A stretch of DNA of 64,000 nt from an uncultured Bacilli bacterium (lineage in GTDB: Bacteria > Bacillota_I > Bacilli_A > RFN20 > CAG-826), in assembly GCA_944327845.1 (NCBI GenBank), contig CALVHN010000002.1, positions 69,326 to 133,325 of the forward strand, in the 5' to 3' direction. Position numbers and translations under genes: made by a program. Of this stretch, positions 1-10,011 are shown one piece after another. Below the pieces are notes generated by a model that had not been told where the DNA came from, ran no database searches, and saw only the letters and a program-made list of their open reading frames with translations. The number at the start of each line of letters is the position of its first letter. Position 1 is the first letter of the stretch.

Positions 1-2
1 GT

Positions 3-1670
3 GTTGAACTTGCTAATTTAATATTTGGTGATATTCATGAAACGATTGAAGATTTAGAAAAGAGATTTCCAAATAGAAATTTAAAAGAAGGAGCTAAAGT
101 TACTCGATTTGCTCCATCTCCTACTGGATTTTTACATTTAGGTAGTTTATTTACTTCAATGGTTGCAAGAAAAGTTGCTAAAGATAGTGGAGGTATTTTT
201 TATTTAAGAATTGAAGATACTGATACAAAAAGAGAAGTTGAAGGAAGTGGAGAGACAATAATTTCTCAATTAAAAGATTTTAATTTATTAAATGATGAAG
301 GATATGTTGATGGAATTAATGATATTGGAATTTATGGTCCATATAAACAATCTTTAAGAAGAGATATTTATCGTACTGTTATTAAAGAGATGATAATTAA
401 AGGTTTAGCTTATCCTTGTTTTGCTAGTGAAAGTGAACTTAATGCTTTAAGAGAAAAGCAAAAAGAAAATAAAGAAATTCCTGGATATTATGGTAAATAT
501 GCAATATATCGTGATTTAGATGTTGATACTGCAATTGAATATATTAAAAAAGGAAAACCATATGTTATTCGCTTTAAATCTAGTGGAAATCATTTAAATA
601 AGATTAAGGTTCATGATGAAGTTAAGGGTGATTTAGAATTAAGTGAAAATGATCAAGATATTGTTATTTTAAAAAGTGATGGATTGCCAACATATCATTT
701 TGCTCATGTTGTTGATGATCATTTCATGCATACAAATATGGTAACTCGTGGAGAAGAATGGCTTCCATCTTTACCAATTCATCTTGAAATGTTTAAAGCT
801 TTAGGTTTTAAGCCTCCTAAATATGCTCATCTTCCAGTCATTATGAAACTTGATAATGGTGTAAGAAGAAAACTTTCAAAAAGAAAAGATCCTGAAGCAA
901 GTGTCGAATTCTTCTTAAAAGAAGGATATGAACCATCTTCATTACTTGTTTATTTGATGACTATTGCTAATTCTAACTATGAAAATTTTTTAGTAGCTTC
1001 TAAAGATTATGATTTAGATCATTTTAAATTTTCTTTTAAGAATATGTCTTTAGATGGTGCTTTATTTGATATTGATAAATTAAATTATTATGGAAGAGAA
1101 ATTTTATCTAAGATGAATAAGGAAGAAATTTCAAATAAAGCTTACCAATATGCTTTAAAATATGATGAAAATTTAAAAACTTTTATCGAAAAGAACTTTG
1201 ATGAATTTAAAGATATTTTAAACATTGAAAGAGAAAAGAAAAATCCAAGAAAAGACTATGCTAAATATTCAGATATTTATACTCATATCAAGTTCTTTGA
1301 TTTTAATGAATTTAAAAAAATAATTGATAATAGCTTGGATTTTAATCCAAATATCGATAAAAATATTATTGTAAACTTCTTAAAATCATATAAAGAAAAC
1401 TTTAAAATTGAAGAAGAAGAAAATAGTTGGTTTAATGATGTAAAAGAGATCGCTAAGCCATTTAATTTTGCAATAGATAATAAGTTATATAAATTAAATC
1501 CAACTGAATATATTGGAAATATTAATGATGCTTGTGAAATTATTCGTATATCAATAACCGGAAGAAAAATTTCTCCAAATTTATTCCAAGTTATGAATAT
1601 TTTAATTAAATTCCATGGAATAGAAGAAATTAATAAACGTGTTGATTATATTATAAATAAAATAAGCTAA
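3..1670 (+). CDS. gltX: glutamyl-tRNA synthetase, 5' end outside window
   Basis: This enzyme charges tRNA-Glu with glutamate (class I aminoacyl-tRNA synthetase, cytoplasm). The frame is open from the first bases of the window, so the start lies upstream. Before the catalytic core there is a short segment around ELANLIF...RFPNRNLKEGAKV, as in Firmicute GltX proteins with an N-terminal extension. The HIGH-type motif reads FAPSPTGFLHLGSL (near base 110), the typical FYLRIEDTDTKREVEGS block follows, and the KMSKS-type motif reads RRKLSKRKDPEA (near base 880). The C-terminal anticodon-binding part is present and ends at a TAA. The internal ATG at 159 lies after the HIGH motif and cannot be the true start. 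Family assignment is secure. Confidence 0.95.
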   Translation, partial: VELANLIFGDIHETIEDLEKRFPNRNLKEGAKVTRFAPSPTGFLHLGSLFTSMVARKVAKDSGGIFYLRIEDTDTKREVEGSGETIISQLKDFNLLNDEGYVDGINDIGIYGPYKQSLRRDIYRTVIKEMIIKGLAYPCFASESELNALREKQKENKEIPGYYGKYAIYRDLDVDTAIEYIKKGKPYVIRFKSSGNHLNKIKVHDEVKGDLELSENDQDIVILKSDGLPTYHFAHVVDDHFMHTNMVTRGEEWLPSLPIHLEMFKALGFKPPKYAHLPVIMKLDNGVRRKLSKRKDPEASVEFFLKEGYEPSSLLVYLMTIANSNYENFLVASKDYDLDHFKFSFKNMSLDGALFDIDKLNYYGREILSKMNKEEISNKAYQYALKYDENLKTFIEKNFDEFKDILNIEREKKNPRKDYAKYSDIYTHIKFFDFNEFKKIIDNSLDFNPNIDKNIIVNFLKSYKENFKIEEEENSWFNDVKEIAKPFNFAIDNKLYKLNPTEYIGNINDACEIIRISITGRKISPNLFQVMNILIKFHGIEEINKRVDYIINKIS

Positions 1671-1678
1671 TAAAATTA

Positions 1679-1704
1679 TTAAGAAATTTTCAAAAATTTC
1701 TTAA
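1679..1704 (+). terminator. AT-rich inverted repeat after gltX
   Basis: TTAAGAAATTT and AAATTTCTTAA form an 11-bp perfect hairpin with a four-base loop, 9 bases after the gltX stop and directly before the next ATG. It has no GC-rich stem and no clear T-run, so termination would be weak. It may instead separate or attenuate the RDD operon. Confidence 0.4.
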
Positions 1705-1705
1705 T

Positions 1706-2938
1706 ATGTATAATTTTAATATGCTAAAACAAGAAAGCTTTTATAAAAATAGTCCAGTAGTAACTTTAAGAAAAAAGATTCTTCCTTATTTATTAGATTA
1801 TTTTTTAACACTTATTTTATCTCTTCTTTTATATGTCGGAGTAAATGCAATTGGAGAAACTTTACCTTATTTTAAAAATATTCAATCTGAAGCTAGCTCT
1901 ATCCAATTAGATTTATATTCATTAGTAAATGATAGTGGAATAAGACATCAAGGAGAGGATGGATTTTTAGTAACTTCTGAATATAAACTTGAAAAAATGA
2001 TTAAAGAAGAAGTTTTATATTCTTTAAAAATTAATAATAATGCTAATAGTAATTCAGCAATTTATGATGGATTTGAAGCTTTAGATTTAAATAACAAAGA
2101 ACATAATAATGGAATTTATTATTATTTTATAAATTATAAAGTTAATAATTTAAATTTATACAATGAAGAATATAAAGTAAAAGATTATGGGATAGATTTT
2201 TATTTAAATGAAATAGTTAAACTTAAAGAAAATAATTATTTTGAACAAGGATTATATGTTAATGATTTAAATTATCCTTTAATTAAATATGATATAGCTA
2301 TTGCAATTGATGAATATTATCGAAATAGTAAGTATAAAATAGGAAGCGATTATTATAATGAAATTTATTCTCTTTATTATTCTGGTATTAATAAAGCAAT
2401 GAATGATTTAATTTATGGAAATACATCATATATTTCTTTAAATAATAAGCATAACGAATTAGTTAATGATATGTTAAATTTTAGAGGCAATGCATTATTA
2501 ATTAGTTATTTATTATCAGTTATTATTATTTATTTAATATTCCCGTTAATTTTAAAAGAAGGAAGAACTATTGGTTTAAGAGTATTTAAACTTGTTTCTA
2601 TTGATATAAATGGAAATAAAGTAAGTATTTTAAATAATTTAATAAGAATGATAGTTTCAATTTTTTCAGTATTTTCCTTGCTAATCATTGATATTTTTCT
2701 TCTTTTTGGAACACAAGCGATGTACTTTTTTAATATTAATTTATTAGGATTTATTAATATTTTTGTTTTAAGTTTAATATCTTTAATTTTTAATTTAATA
2801 TCTATAGCATTTACTTTCATTAATAAGAATAGACATCAAAATATTGAAGAAACATTAGCGATGATTGTTGTTGTTGATGGTGATGAATTTATTGTTAACA
2901 ACAATAAAGAAAAAGAGGTAATCGATGAAAAAAAATAA
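1706..2938 (+). CDS. RDD family membrane protein with large outer domain
   Basis: A 410-residue integral membrane protein. A first hydrophobic helix lies near residues 30-50, then about 210 polar residues rich in Asn and Tyr, then three hydrophobic segments near 262-284, 311-337 and 342-372. The last part carries the RDD-type signature (TIGLRVFKLVSID near 288-300, followed by a conserved Arg). RDD proteins are thought to act in transport or ion homeostasis, but no substrate can be read here. The long loop between helix 1 and helix 2 is unusual, since typical RDD loops are short. There is no ribosome site before ATG 1706; an alternative ATG is at 1721. Its 3' end overlaps the next RDD gene by 14 bases, so the pair is translationally coupled. 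Confidence 0.75.
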   Translation: MYNFNMLKQESFYKNSPVVTLRKKILPYLLDYFLTLILSLLLYVGVNAIGETLPYFKNIQSEASSIQLDLYSLVNDSGIRHQGEDGFLVTSEYKLEKMIKEEVLYSLKINNNANSNSAIYDGFEALDLNNKEHNNGIYYYFINYKVNNLNLYNEEYKVKDYGIDFYLNEIVKLKENNYFEQGLYVNDLNYPLIKYDIAIAIDEYYRNSKYKIGSDYYNEIYSLYYSGINKAMNDLIYGNTSYISLNNKHNELVNDMLNFRGNALLISYLLSVIIIYLIFPLILKEGRTIGLRVFKLVSIDINGNKVSILNNLIRMIVSIFSVFSLLIIDIFLLFGTQAMYFFNINLLGFINIFVLSLISLIFNLISIAFTFINKNRHQNIEETLAMIVVVDGDEFIVNNNKEKEVIDEKK

Positions 2939-3932
2939 AGTAGAAGAAATAAATATACCAGTAGAAGTTCATGAACTTGAATATGAAAGAGCAACAAATC
3001 CTCGTAGAATTGCTTCTAATTTATTAGATACTTTTTTATCGTTACTTCTTGGAATGATTCTTTTATGTTTAACTTTCTATTTAATTGAAGTATCACCTGT
3101 AGTTGGCAATTTTGAATCAACAAGAAATGAGATTGCTCTATCTTCTGGATTATATGAAAAAAGTGAAATTGATGGATTCATTATTCGAAAAAATGAAAAT
3201 ATTTTAGATAGTGAAGAATTAACTTCGCAAGAAAAAATCGATAAATTACATGAGATTTTATATATTTTTTATCAAAATGAAGACTTTTTTAATACTTCAA
3301 AAGAAGGTTTAGATTTATTTTATGATTATTTTGATCTTGGAATTGATGAAAATGAAAATAAATTATTTGATGAAAATCATAATCGAATTTATTTAAGTTC
3401 AGATTATGATCAAGCGTATTTAAATTTTTATAATGATTTATTTAATCTTTCAACTGGTTATTTAGCAAATAATTCAGATTATTTGCATTCGAGTCAAGCA
3501 ATCATTTTAATTTTAATTTTTTCAATTATTGGAACTATGCTTGTTCCTTTTATTATCTTTTATTATATTATTCCTTTATTTTTTGTTCGAACAAGACAAA
3601 CTTTAGGAATGTTATTAACTAAAACTGCAATAATTAATTATGATGGATTAGCGGTTAGTTTTAAAAAACATACATTTAGATTTATTTTTATATTTATCTT
3701 TGAAATTATATGTTCAATCTTTGCTTTTTTAGTTCCTTTTATTATTTCTTTTTCGATGATGATATTAAGTAAATCTCATCAAACTTTGCATGATTATTTA
3801 TTTTCGACTTATTGTGTTAATATAACTGATAGGACAATTTATAAAGATAAATATGAATATAAATTATCTTTAAGAGATAAAGAAGGATTAAGAATCGAAG
3901 ATAAAGATTACAAGCCTTATATAGAGGAGTAG
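2925..3932 (+). CDS. RDD family membrane protein, second copy
   Basis: A 335-residue membrane protein related to its upstream neighbour. A hydrophobic helix near residues 30-55 is followed by a polar loop of about 130 residues. Two or three C-terminal helices follow (near 188-218 and 250-280). RDD-like features are RRIASNLLDTFLS near the N terminus and RTRQTLGMLLTKTAI near 222-236. The start overlaps the previous gene and has an upstream AAAGAGG ribosome site. The gene probably arose by duplication of an RDD ancestor, and the two proteins may form a heteromer; that is inference. Function is unknown. Confidence 0.72.
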   Translation: MKKNKVEEINIPVEVHELEYERATNPRRIASNLLDTFLSLLLGMILLCLTFYLIEVSPVVGNFESTRNEIALSSGLYEKSEIDGFIIRKNENILDSEELTSQEKIDKLHEILYIFYQNEDFFNTSKEGLDLFYDYFDLGIDENENKLFDENHNRIYLSSDYDQAYLNFYNDLFNLSTGYLANNSDYLHSSQAIILILIFSIIGTMLVPFIIFYYIIPLFFVRTRQTLGMLLTKTAIINYDGLAVSFKKHTFRFIFIFIFEIICSIFAFLVPFIISFSMMILSKSHQTLHDYLFSTYCVNITDRTIYKDKYEYKLSLRDKEGLRIEDKDYKPYIEE

Positions 3933-4032
3933 AGTTTATTTTATTGAAAACTATAAATTTAAAGCATTATTATTAATTTAGTTGAAAAGAAAGAAATTTA
4001 ATTTAATAATGAAAAGGAGGAAATTTCTTATT

Positions 4033-4548
4033 ATGAAAAATACAAAATTTTTAACCATTTTAGGTTTAACAGCTTTAACTCTTTTAACAAGTTGTGGTAA
4101 TGATATTGAAATTAGTATCGGACTTGGAGATGGTTCAGTTCCTGATGATGGCATACGACTTTATTTTGGATTAAATAATACAATCGAAGAAGGATTTGCA
4201 ATAGAAGGATATTTAACCGCAGAAAAAGATGCTGTTATTAAGGATGAATATGTTTTTACTTATGCTCATACTGATCCATTATTTGGAGATGATACTTATA
4301 TTGAAACAACTTTATTTACTTGGAAAAAAGATCAAATTTTAGCTACTAAAAATGGTGATGCATATGGTAATGTTGAATTTAAAGCAGAACTTAATTTAGA
4401 AAGTGTTTTTCCTAAAGATTTAGAAGATAAGATAGTATATTTTGTTCTTCATGCATCTATTTGGGATAAAAATAATGTCACTGAAGTTGGATCAACAGAT
4501 TATAGTTATACTTGGAATGGAGATAAAGTAAATATTAAGAAGGCTTAA
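4033..4548 (+). CDS. small surface lipoprotein of unknown function
   Basis: A 171-residue exported protein. ATG 4033 is chosen because an AAGGAGG site lies at 4014-4020 and because it gives a clean lipoprotein signal (MKNTKFLTILGLTALTLLTSC), with the modified Cys in LTSC; an upstream TTG would add an uncleavable basic extension. The mature part is acidic with several Tyr and Thr and looks like a beta-rich domain, but I do not recognise a family. It stands alone between the RDD pair and the nuclease gene. Confidence 0.65.
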   Translation: MKNTKFLTILGLTALTLLTSCGNDIEISIGLGDGSVPDDGIRLYFGLNNTIEEGFAIEGYLTAEKDAVIKDEYVFTYAHTDPLFGDDTYIETTLFTWKKDQILATKNGDAYGNVEFKAELNLESVFPKDLEDKIVYFVLHASIWDKNNVTEVGSTDYSYTWNGDKVNIKKA

Positions 4549-4719
4549 ATTAAAATAATTTATTAATTATTAATTATTTACTTATTTATTAGCATATTTA
4601 ATTTAACTATAAATTTTAAAAAACTTTTAAATTCTAAATATTTTTATTAAATATATCGATTTTGTAAATTTATAAATTTAATGTTTTAATTAACTACCTT
4701 TTTAAGTAAAATATTGTTT

Positions 4720-6183
4720 ATGAAAAATTCTTATATATTTTTAAAAGGTTTAATTGGATTAACAATTGCATCGCTTACAAGTGTTTCACTTTTTAGTTGT
4801 AATAATGATGGAACTAATATAATTGAGGATAATATTTATGCTCATTTAACAATAGAAGAATCGCAAAATGGTAGCGTTTTCCTCAATGATTTAGTACCTG
4901 ATGATAAAGGAATTTATAATATTGAGGTTGATACAAAAATAACTTTTAATGTAATTCCTAATGAAGGATATGTTCTTGATTCATTATTAATTAATGGATT
5001 GGATATTAGCGATACTTTAAGTTTTAATATTTCAATTGCTGCTGAATTTGTTGTTACAGCAAATTTTTCAAAAGAATTTATTGAAGAAGAAAAAGGAATA
5101 ATTTCTATTTCAGATGAGATTATTCATGGTTCTATTACCTTTAAAAATTATGAAAACCATGCAGAAGTGCCATTAAATTCAGAGATTGAAGTAGAAGTTG
5201 CTCCTGAAACTAATTATCAATTATCTAGTTTAACTGTTAATTCAATTGATATTTTAAGTACTAAGAAATTTATTGTTAGTGAAAGTATTGAATATATTGT
5301 AGATGCAGAATTTAGATATGTTGCAACAGGTGAAAATCCTGATTGGTCATATTTATATGATAATAACATTGAACCATCTAGAGGAAGAAATGAAAGTATT
5401 GATAGTTATTATGAACCAATTAGAGGTTTAAAAGGAGAAGCTTTAAAAGAAGGTTTACATGAAATAATTGATAATCATCTTGAATTTTCTTATAACAGTT
5501 CAAAAAATAGCTGGCTCGATACTGACGTTTTAGAAAGCGATACTAGTAAAGAGTATGTTTTTTATCAAGGCGCATTAAATAGAAGTATTCACGAGTCTTT
5601 AAATAGAGAGCATGTTTGGGCAAAATCTCATGGTGATTTTGAAAATGTGTTACCAATGCATTCAGATTATCATAATCTTCACGGGTGCCATGTAAGTTTA
5701 AATTCAACAAGAGGAAATTTAGATTTTGGCGAAGTTGATACTTCAAAAAGTTATACTGATATGGGTGAAGATTATAGTTGGTCTGTTTCTTCAATGAAAG
5801 GCAATTTAAAAGGAAAAAATAGTAAAGGTCAAAGTGTATTTGAACCTAAGGATGAGTTTAAAGGTGACACTGCTAGAACTATTTTTTATATGGCTGTTAG
5901 ATATGAAGGTGATAATGGAGAAATTGATTTAGAAGTTGATGGCACAATTGATCAAAATAATTTCTATGATTTTACTGCTGGAGCTGATGGACTACATGGA
6001 AATTTTGAAGATTTATATGAATGGGCAACAAGTGGAATCGATCCAATTAGTGATTATGAAATGCATCGAAATAATGAAATAGATCAAAATTATCAAGGAA
6101 ATCGTAATCCTTTTATCGATCATCCTGAATTTATAATTATGATTTATGATAAAAACTATAATGGACCAGGAGCGTTAATGTAA
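4720..6183 (+). CDS. secreted EndA/endonuclease I-like lipoprotein
   Basis: A 487-residue surface nuclease. The N terminus is a signal with a lipobox-like Cys (SVSLFSC near residue 27). Two repeated beta-type domains follow at about 40-120 and 125-200, resembling the small bacterial repeat domains found on surface proteins. The C-terminal half is an endonuclease I (EndA/NucM, His-Me finger) domain: NREHVWAKSHG near 295-305, SDYHNLHGCHVSLNSTRGN near 315-333, and a C-terminal HRNNEID...GNRNPFIDHPEF block typical of the family. It should cleave extracellular DNA, probably to supply nucleotides or phosphate. There is no Shine-Dalgarno site; TAAAAT lies 7 bases before ATG 4720. A second, differently anchored EndA relative is at 59855-61366. 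Confidence 0.85.
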   Translation: MKNSYIFLKGLIGLTIASLTSVSLFSCNNDGTNIIEDNIYAHLTIEESQNGSVFLNDLVPDDKGIYNIEVDTKITFNVIPNEGYVLDSLLINGLDISDTLSFNISIAAEFVVTANFSKEFIEEEKGIISISDEIIHGSITFKNYENHAEVPLNSEIEVEVAPETNYQLSSLTVNSIDILSTKKFIVSESIEYIVDAEFRYVATGENPDWSYLYDNNIEPSRGRNESIDSYYEPIRGLKGEALKEGLHEIIDNHLEFSYNSSKNSWLDTDVLESDTSKEYVFYQGALNRSIHESLNREHVWAKSHGDFENVLPMHSDYHNLHGCHVSLNSTRGNLDFGEVDTSKSYTDMGEDYSWSVSSMKGNLKGKNSKGQSVFEPKDEFKGDTARTIFYMAVRYEGDNGEIDLEVDGTIDQNNFYDFTAGADGLHGNFEDLYEWATSGIDPISDYEMHRNNEIDQNYQGNRNPFIDHPEFIIMIYDKNYNGPGALM

Positions 6184-6268
6184 TCGCTTTCAGTTTTCAT
6201 ATTTTTATTTTTATTGATTTTAATTACCTTTAAAATTAAAATGATTTTATAATTAAAGGACAAACTTT

Positions 6269-8062
6269 ATGCAAATAAAACTTGTAAACTTAACCAAAAA
6301 GTTCCCAGGAGATCCAAAGAAAAATATTCCTGAGACAGTTGCTGTTGATAATTTAGATATCACTATTAAAGATGGTGAATTAATTGGTTTGCTTGGACCT
6401 TCAGGATGTGGTAAATCAACTACTCTTTATATGATTTCCGGCCTTAAAGAACCAACAGGTGGAGAAATTTGGTTTGATGATGAAGATGTTACTCATCTTG
6501 CTCCTGAAAAAAGGGGTATTGGTTTAGTTTTCCAAAACTATGCTTTATATCCTCATATGAGTGTTTATAAAAATATTGCTTTCCCTTTAACTAATTTAAG
6601 AGTTGAAGAAAAACAAAAAGATTTTACTTTAGTTGAAATCGATAAAATTATTGAAATTTTACAAAAACCTAGTGAACTAAAGAATTGTATCTTAGATTCT
6701 CAACTTGATGGAAGAATTAAAAAAGAAGGTGCTATAAGATTTATTTGCGATAAGTTCCATATTTCTCGTTATACAGCAGCTAAATTATTTAAATTAAATT
6801 TACATAATACCGCTGATAATGAATTAGCTAGTAAAAGTGAAGAATTATTAAATAAATATCAAGAAATGAAAAAAGCTAGACTTTCACTTTTAGCTAGTAA
6901 AAACATTCAATTAAATGATAAATATGAAATTATTAAAGTTCTTGATCCAATTCCAGCTAAAATTTTAAATAGAAATACTAAATTAATTGATATCTTAAAT
7001 ACAAAAAAGGGTGAATTAATTGCAACCATTAAAGAATCTTTTGTTGATAAAAAATTCAATTTAGAAACTTATAAACAAGATTTAGCTTCAAAATTTAATC
7101 TTGATGAAGAAGAAGTTAAAAGATTAATTAAATTTAAGTTTGAAAAAACAAAAGAAGAAGAATTTGAAAATAAACTTTGGGAATCAATTAATGTTTTAAA
7201 AAGAGAAATTAGAGAAGAAAATGATGACTATCGTTTACAAGGTTTCTATTTAAATGAAAAGAATGAATTTGTTAAAGATGAATATACAATTATTCAAACA
7301 CGTAAACTTACAAAAGACGAAATTGATGCATTAGTTAGAGATGCTGCTCGTCTTGTTCAAATTCAAAACTATTTAGACCGTAAACCTGCTGAACTTTCTG
7401 GTGGTCAACAACAACGTGTTGCTATCGCTAGAGCTTTAGTTAAAAAACCAAGAGTTTTATTGTTAGATGAACCTTTAAGTAACCTTGATGCTCGTTTAAG
7501 ACTTCAAACTCGTGAAGAAATCAAACGTATTCAAAAAGAAACTGGAATTACAACGATTTTTGTTACTCACGACCAAGAAGAAGCAATGTCAATTTGTGAT
7601 GATATTGTTGTTATGAAAGATGGAAAGATGATGCAAAAAGATCATCCACAAGAAGTTTATCGTAATCCTGATGATTTATTTGTTGCTAAGTTCTTAGGAA
7701 CTCCACCTATCAATGTTTTTAAAGGCTATATTAAAGATTGTTCATTATTTATTGGTGATGAATTAATTTTAAAAAATGAAAAATTAACTGAGAATAAAGA
7801 GGTTTTTGTTGGAATTAGACCAGAAGGCTTCTTATTAGATGGTGAAAAAGAGAAAGTTTTAACATTAAATGTTGATGAAATTGTTACAATGGGAAGAGAT
7901 TTAACTCTTGTTTGCTCTTCTACATATCATTTAGGTGATGAAAAAATCAAAATCATTGTTGATAGTGATTTAGAACCTAGTGTTGGACCAATTAAATTTG
8001 CTATTCGTTCAAGTAAAATATTTATTTTTGATGGTAAAACTGAGGAGAGAATTTACTTATAG
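6269..8062 (+). CDS. sugar ABC importer ATPase (MsmK/UgpC type) with ~235-residue insertion
   Basis: ATP-binding subunit of a CUT1-type importer, 597 residues where 360-380 is usual. Walker A is GPSGCGKST (43-51), the Q-loop is near 89, the signature LSGGQ is at 376-380, Walker B LLLDEP is near 397-402 and the switch His lies in [10 protein letters not shown]-terminal TOBE-like part follows. The excess length is an inserted Lys/Glu-rich helical block at about 116-350, between the Q-loop and the signature helix, i.e. in the helical subdomain that touches the permease. Comparable enlarged ugpC-like ATPases are known from mycoplasmas. The start has an AAAGGAC site. It heads an operon with two permeases and a binding lipoprotein. 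Confidence 0.93.
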   Translation: MQIKLVNLTKKFPGDPKKNIPETVAVDNLDITIKDGELIGLLGPSGCGKSTTLYMISGLKEPTGGEIWFDDEDVTHLAPEKRGIGLVFQNYALYPHMSVYKNIAFPLTNLRVEEKQKDFTLVEIDKIIEILQKPSELKNCILDSQLDGRIKKEGAIRFICDKFHISRYTAAKLFKLNLHNTADNELASKSEELLNKYQEMKKARLSLLASKNIQLNDKYEIIKVLDPIPAKILNRNTKLIDILNTKKGELIATIKESFVDKKFNLETYKQDLASKFNLDEEEVKRLIKFKFEKTKEEEFENKLWESINVLKREIREENDDYRLQGFYLNEKNEFVKDEYTIIQTRKLTKDEIDALVRDAARLVQIQNYLDRKPAELSGGQQQRVAIARALVKKPRVLLLDEPLSNLDARLRLQTREEIKRIQKETGITTIFVTHDQEEAMSICDDIVVMKDGKMMQKDHPQEVYRNPDDLFVAKFLGTPPINVFKGYIKDCSLFIGDELILKNEKLTENKEVFVGIRPEGFLLDGEKEKVLTLNVDEIVTMGRDLTLVCSSTYHLGDEKIKIIVDSDLEPSVGPIKFAIRSSKIFIFDGKTEERIYL

Positions 8063-8065
8063 TTT

Positions 8066-8989
8066 ATGGAAACTAAAAACAACTGGAAAGCTTGGTTATA
8101 TTTAGCTCCTGCCTTAATATTAATGGCGCTATTTACTTTTTATCCTTTGATAAATACTTTACTTGTATCTTTTTTAAAAAACTATAATTATGTTTCTGGT
8201 GCATCAGAGGGATTTACTTTTGAAAATTTTGGTATTGTTTTAGGAATAACTCCTATTCAAACCGGAGGAACACCTGTTTATGTAACAAATTTTATAAGGT
8301 ACGCTCTTCCAAATACCTTAATTATTACATTTGTAACCGTTCCAATCTCAATTATTTTAGCTTTATTTATTGCTATTCTTATTAACTCGATTAAAGTTTT
8401 AAGAGGTTTATTCCAAACCATATTCTTCTTACCTTATGTTACTAACGTAATTGCTGTTGGTATGGTTTTCTCCTTAATTTTCTCTACATCTGGCGTTTTT
8501 AATTCTTTATTTAATTTAAGAATAGACTGGATAGGTTATGGCAGTAATCGAGTAACAGCTTTATTTATTCTTTGTATTTATATTATCTGGACTCAATTAC
8601 CTTATAAAATATTAATTTTCTTATCTGGCTTACAAGGAATTGATAAACAATATTATGATGCAGCAAAACTTGATGGAGCTAGTAAATTAAAAACAACATT
8701 TAAAATTACAATGCCATTACTATCTCCTCAAATCTTATATATTATGATTACTTCATTTATTTCTGCCTTTAAAGAATATAATGCAGTAGTTGGACTTTTT
8801 AACAGATCATACACTGGTTCACCAAACACTCCGGATTTGTATACTGTTGTTTATTATATTTATGATCAACTTGGAACTAACAATAACAACGTCTCCTATG
8901 CTTCAGCTGGTGCTGTTGTTTTGTTTGCTATCATACTTGTTTTCACACTTCTTCAAATGTGGGCATCTAAAAAGAGGGTACATTATTAA
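8066..8989 (+). CDS. sugar ABC importer permease, MalF/UgpA type
   Basis: A 307-residue inner-membrane permease. Helices are visible near 11-33, 90-115, 122-147, 165-190, 215-240 and 275-297. The EAA-type coupling motif is YYDAAKLDGASKLKTTFKIT near 203-222, which docks on the ATPase. It starts 3 bases after the ATPase gene, so translation is probably coupled. Together with the next gene it forms the heterodimeric pore of a CUT1 carbohydrate importer. Confidence 0.92.
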   Translation: METKNNWKAWLYLAPALILMALFTFYPLINTLLVSFLKNYNYVSGASEGFTFENFGIVLGITPIQTGGTPVYVTNFIRYALPNTLIITFVTVPISIILALFIAILINSIKVLRGLFQTIFFLPYVTNVIAVGMVFSLIFSTSGVFNSLFNLRIDWIGYGSNRVTALFILCIYIIWTQLPYKILIFLSGLQGIDKQYYDAAKLDGASKLKTTFKITMPLLSPQILYIMITSFISAFKEYNAVVGLFNRSYTGSPNTPDLYTVVYYIYDQLGTNNNNVSYASAGAVVLFAIILVFTLLQMWASKKRVHY

Positions 8990-8991
8990 AT

Positions 8992-9957
8992 ATGACAAAT
9001 CCTGTTAATGTAACAACAACCTTAACTTTAAGAATTCCTGGCAAGAAAAGGAATGTTGAGGATACAAAAAAGAGAGATAAAGTTTTTAAGATAATTGGCT
9101 TAATTGTTACTTATGTTTTATTAGTACTTTTTGCTTTATTAATTTTAGTCCCATTTTATTACATGATTGTCGCTTCAATGATGACCGAAGATGAAGTAAG
9201 AGAAGGTATTTTATTCCCAACAACAGATATATTCTCTAATTTAGTTGATAATTATTCTCGAACAATTAATAATCCTAGCTTCCAATATTTTGATCTTGTT
9301 CTTAATACTTTAATTGTCGCTTTAAGCACAACTTGTTTTGGATTAATTATTACTATTCTTACGGCATTTGCTTTTTCTCGACTTCAATTTAAAGGAAGAG
9401 ATTTATTATTTACAATATTTTTAGCGACAATGATGATTCCTGGTGAAATGATGGTTATTACAAATTATACAACAATGTCTAATTTGAATTTAATCACATT
9501 GAATCAATCAAGAATGGAGGCATATTTAGTTATGATTCTTCCATTCTTAGTTTCAGTATTTTATATTTATTTATTAAGACAAACATTCAAACAAATTCCA
9601 AATGAATTATATTTAGCAGCAAAAGTTGATGGTAAATCAGATTGGTCATACTTATGGAAAGTTATGGTTCCTTTAGCTTCACCAACTTTAATTACGATTT
9701 TCATTTTAAATCTTATTGGTGGCTGGAACGCTTATGTTTGGCCTAAAACAGCTGTTTTAAATTCTGATTATTATCCAATTTCTGTCGCTTTAAGAAGTGC
9801 TGCTCTTCAAAAAGAGGTTATGCCAGATGTTTATGAGACACAATCATCCTGGCAAATGGCTGCAACAGTTTTAACTGTTCTCCCATTATTAATTTTGTTT
9901 ATTATTTTTAGAAAATATATCATGCGTGGTGTTGGTCGTGCAGGTATTAAAGGCTAA
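8992..9957 (+). CDS. sugar ABC importer permease, MalG/UgpE type
   Basis: A 321-residue permease with about six helices, beginning near residues 32-60 after a basic cytoplasmic leader. The EAA-type motif is ELYLAAKVDGKSDWSYLWKV near 204-223. It starts 2 bases after the first permease gene. It completes the transmembrane channel of the importer, and the gene order ATPase-permease-permease-binding protein is intact. Confidence 0.92.
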   Translation: MTNPVNVTTTLTLRIPGKKRNVEDTKKRDKVFKIIGLIVTYVLLVLFALLILVPFYYMIVASMMTEDEVREGILFPTTDIFSNLVDNYSRTINNPSFQYFDLVLNTLIVALSTTCFGLIITILTAFAFSRLQFKGRDLLFTIFLATMMIPGEMMVITNYTTMSNLNLITLNQSRMEAYLVMILPFLVSVFYIYLLRQTFKQIPNELYLAAKVDGKSDWSYLWKVMVPLASPTLITIFILNLIGGWNAYVWPKTAVLNSDYYPISVALRSAALQKEVMPDVYETQSSWQMAATVLTVLPLLILFIIFRKYIMRGVGRAGIKG

Positions 9958-10011
9958 AAATGGTAATATATTTGTTTATCGATTTTATGCATTATTAGGA
10001 GGAAAAATTCG

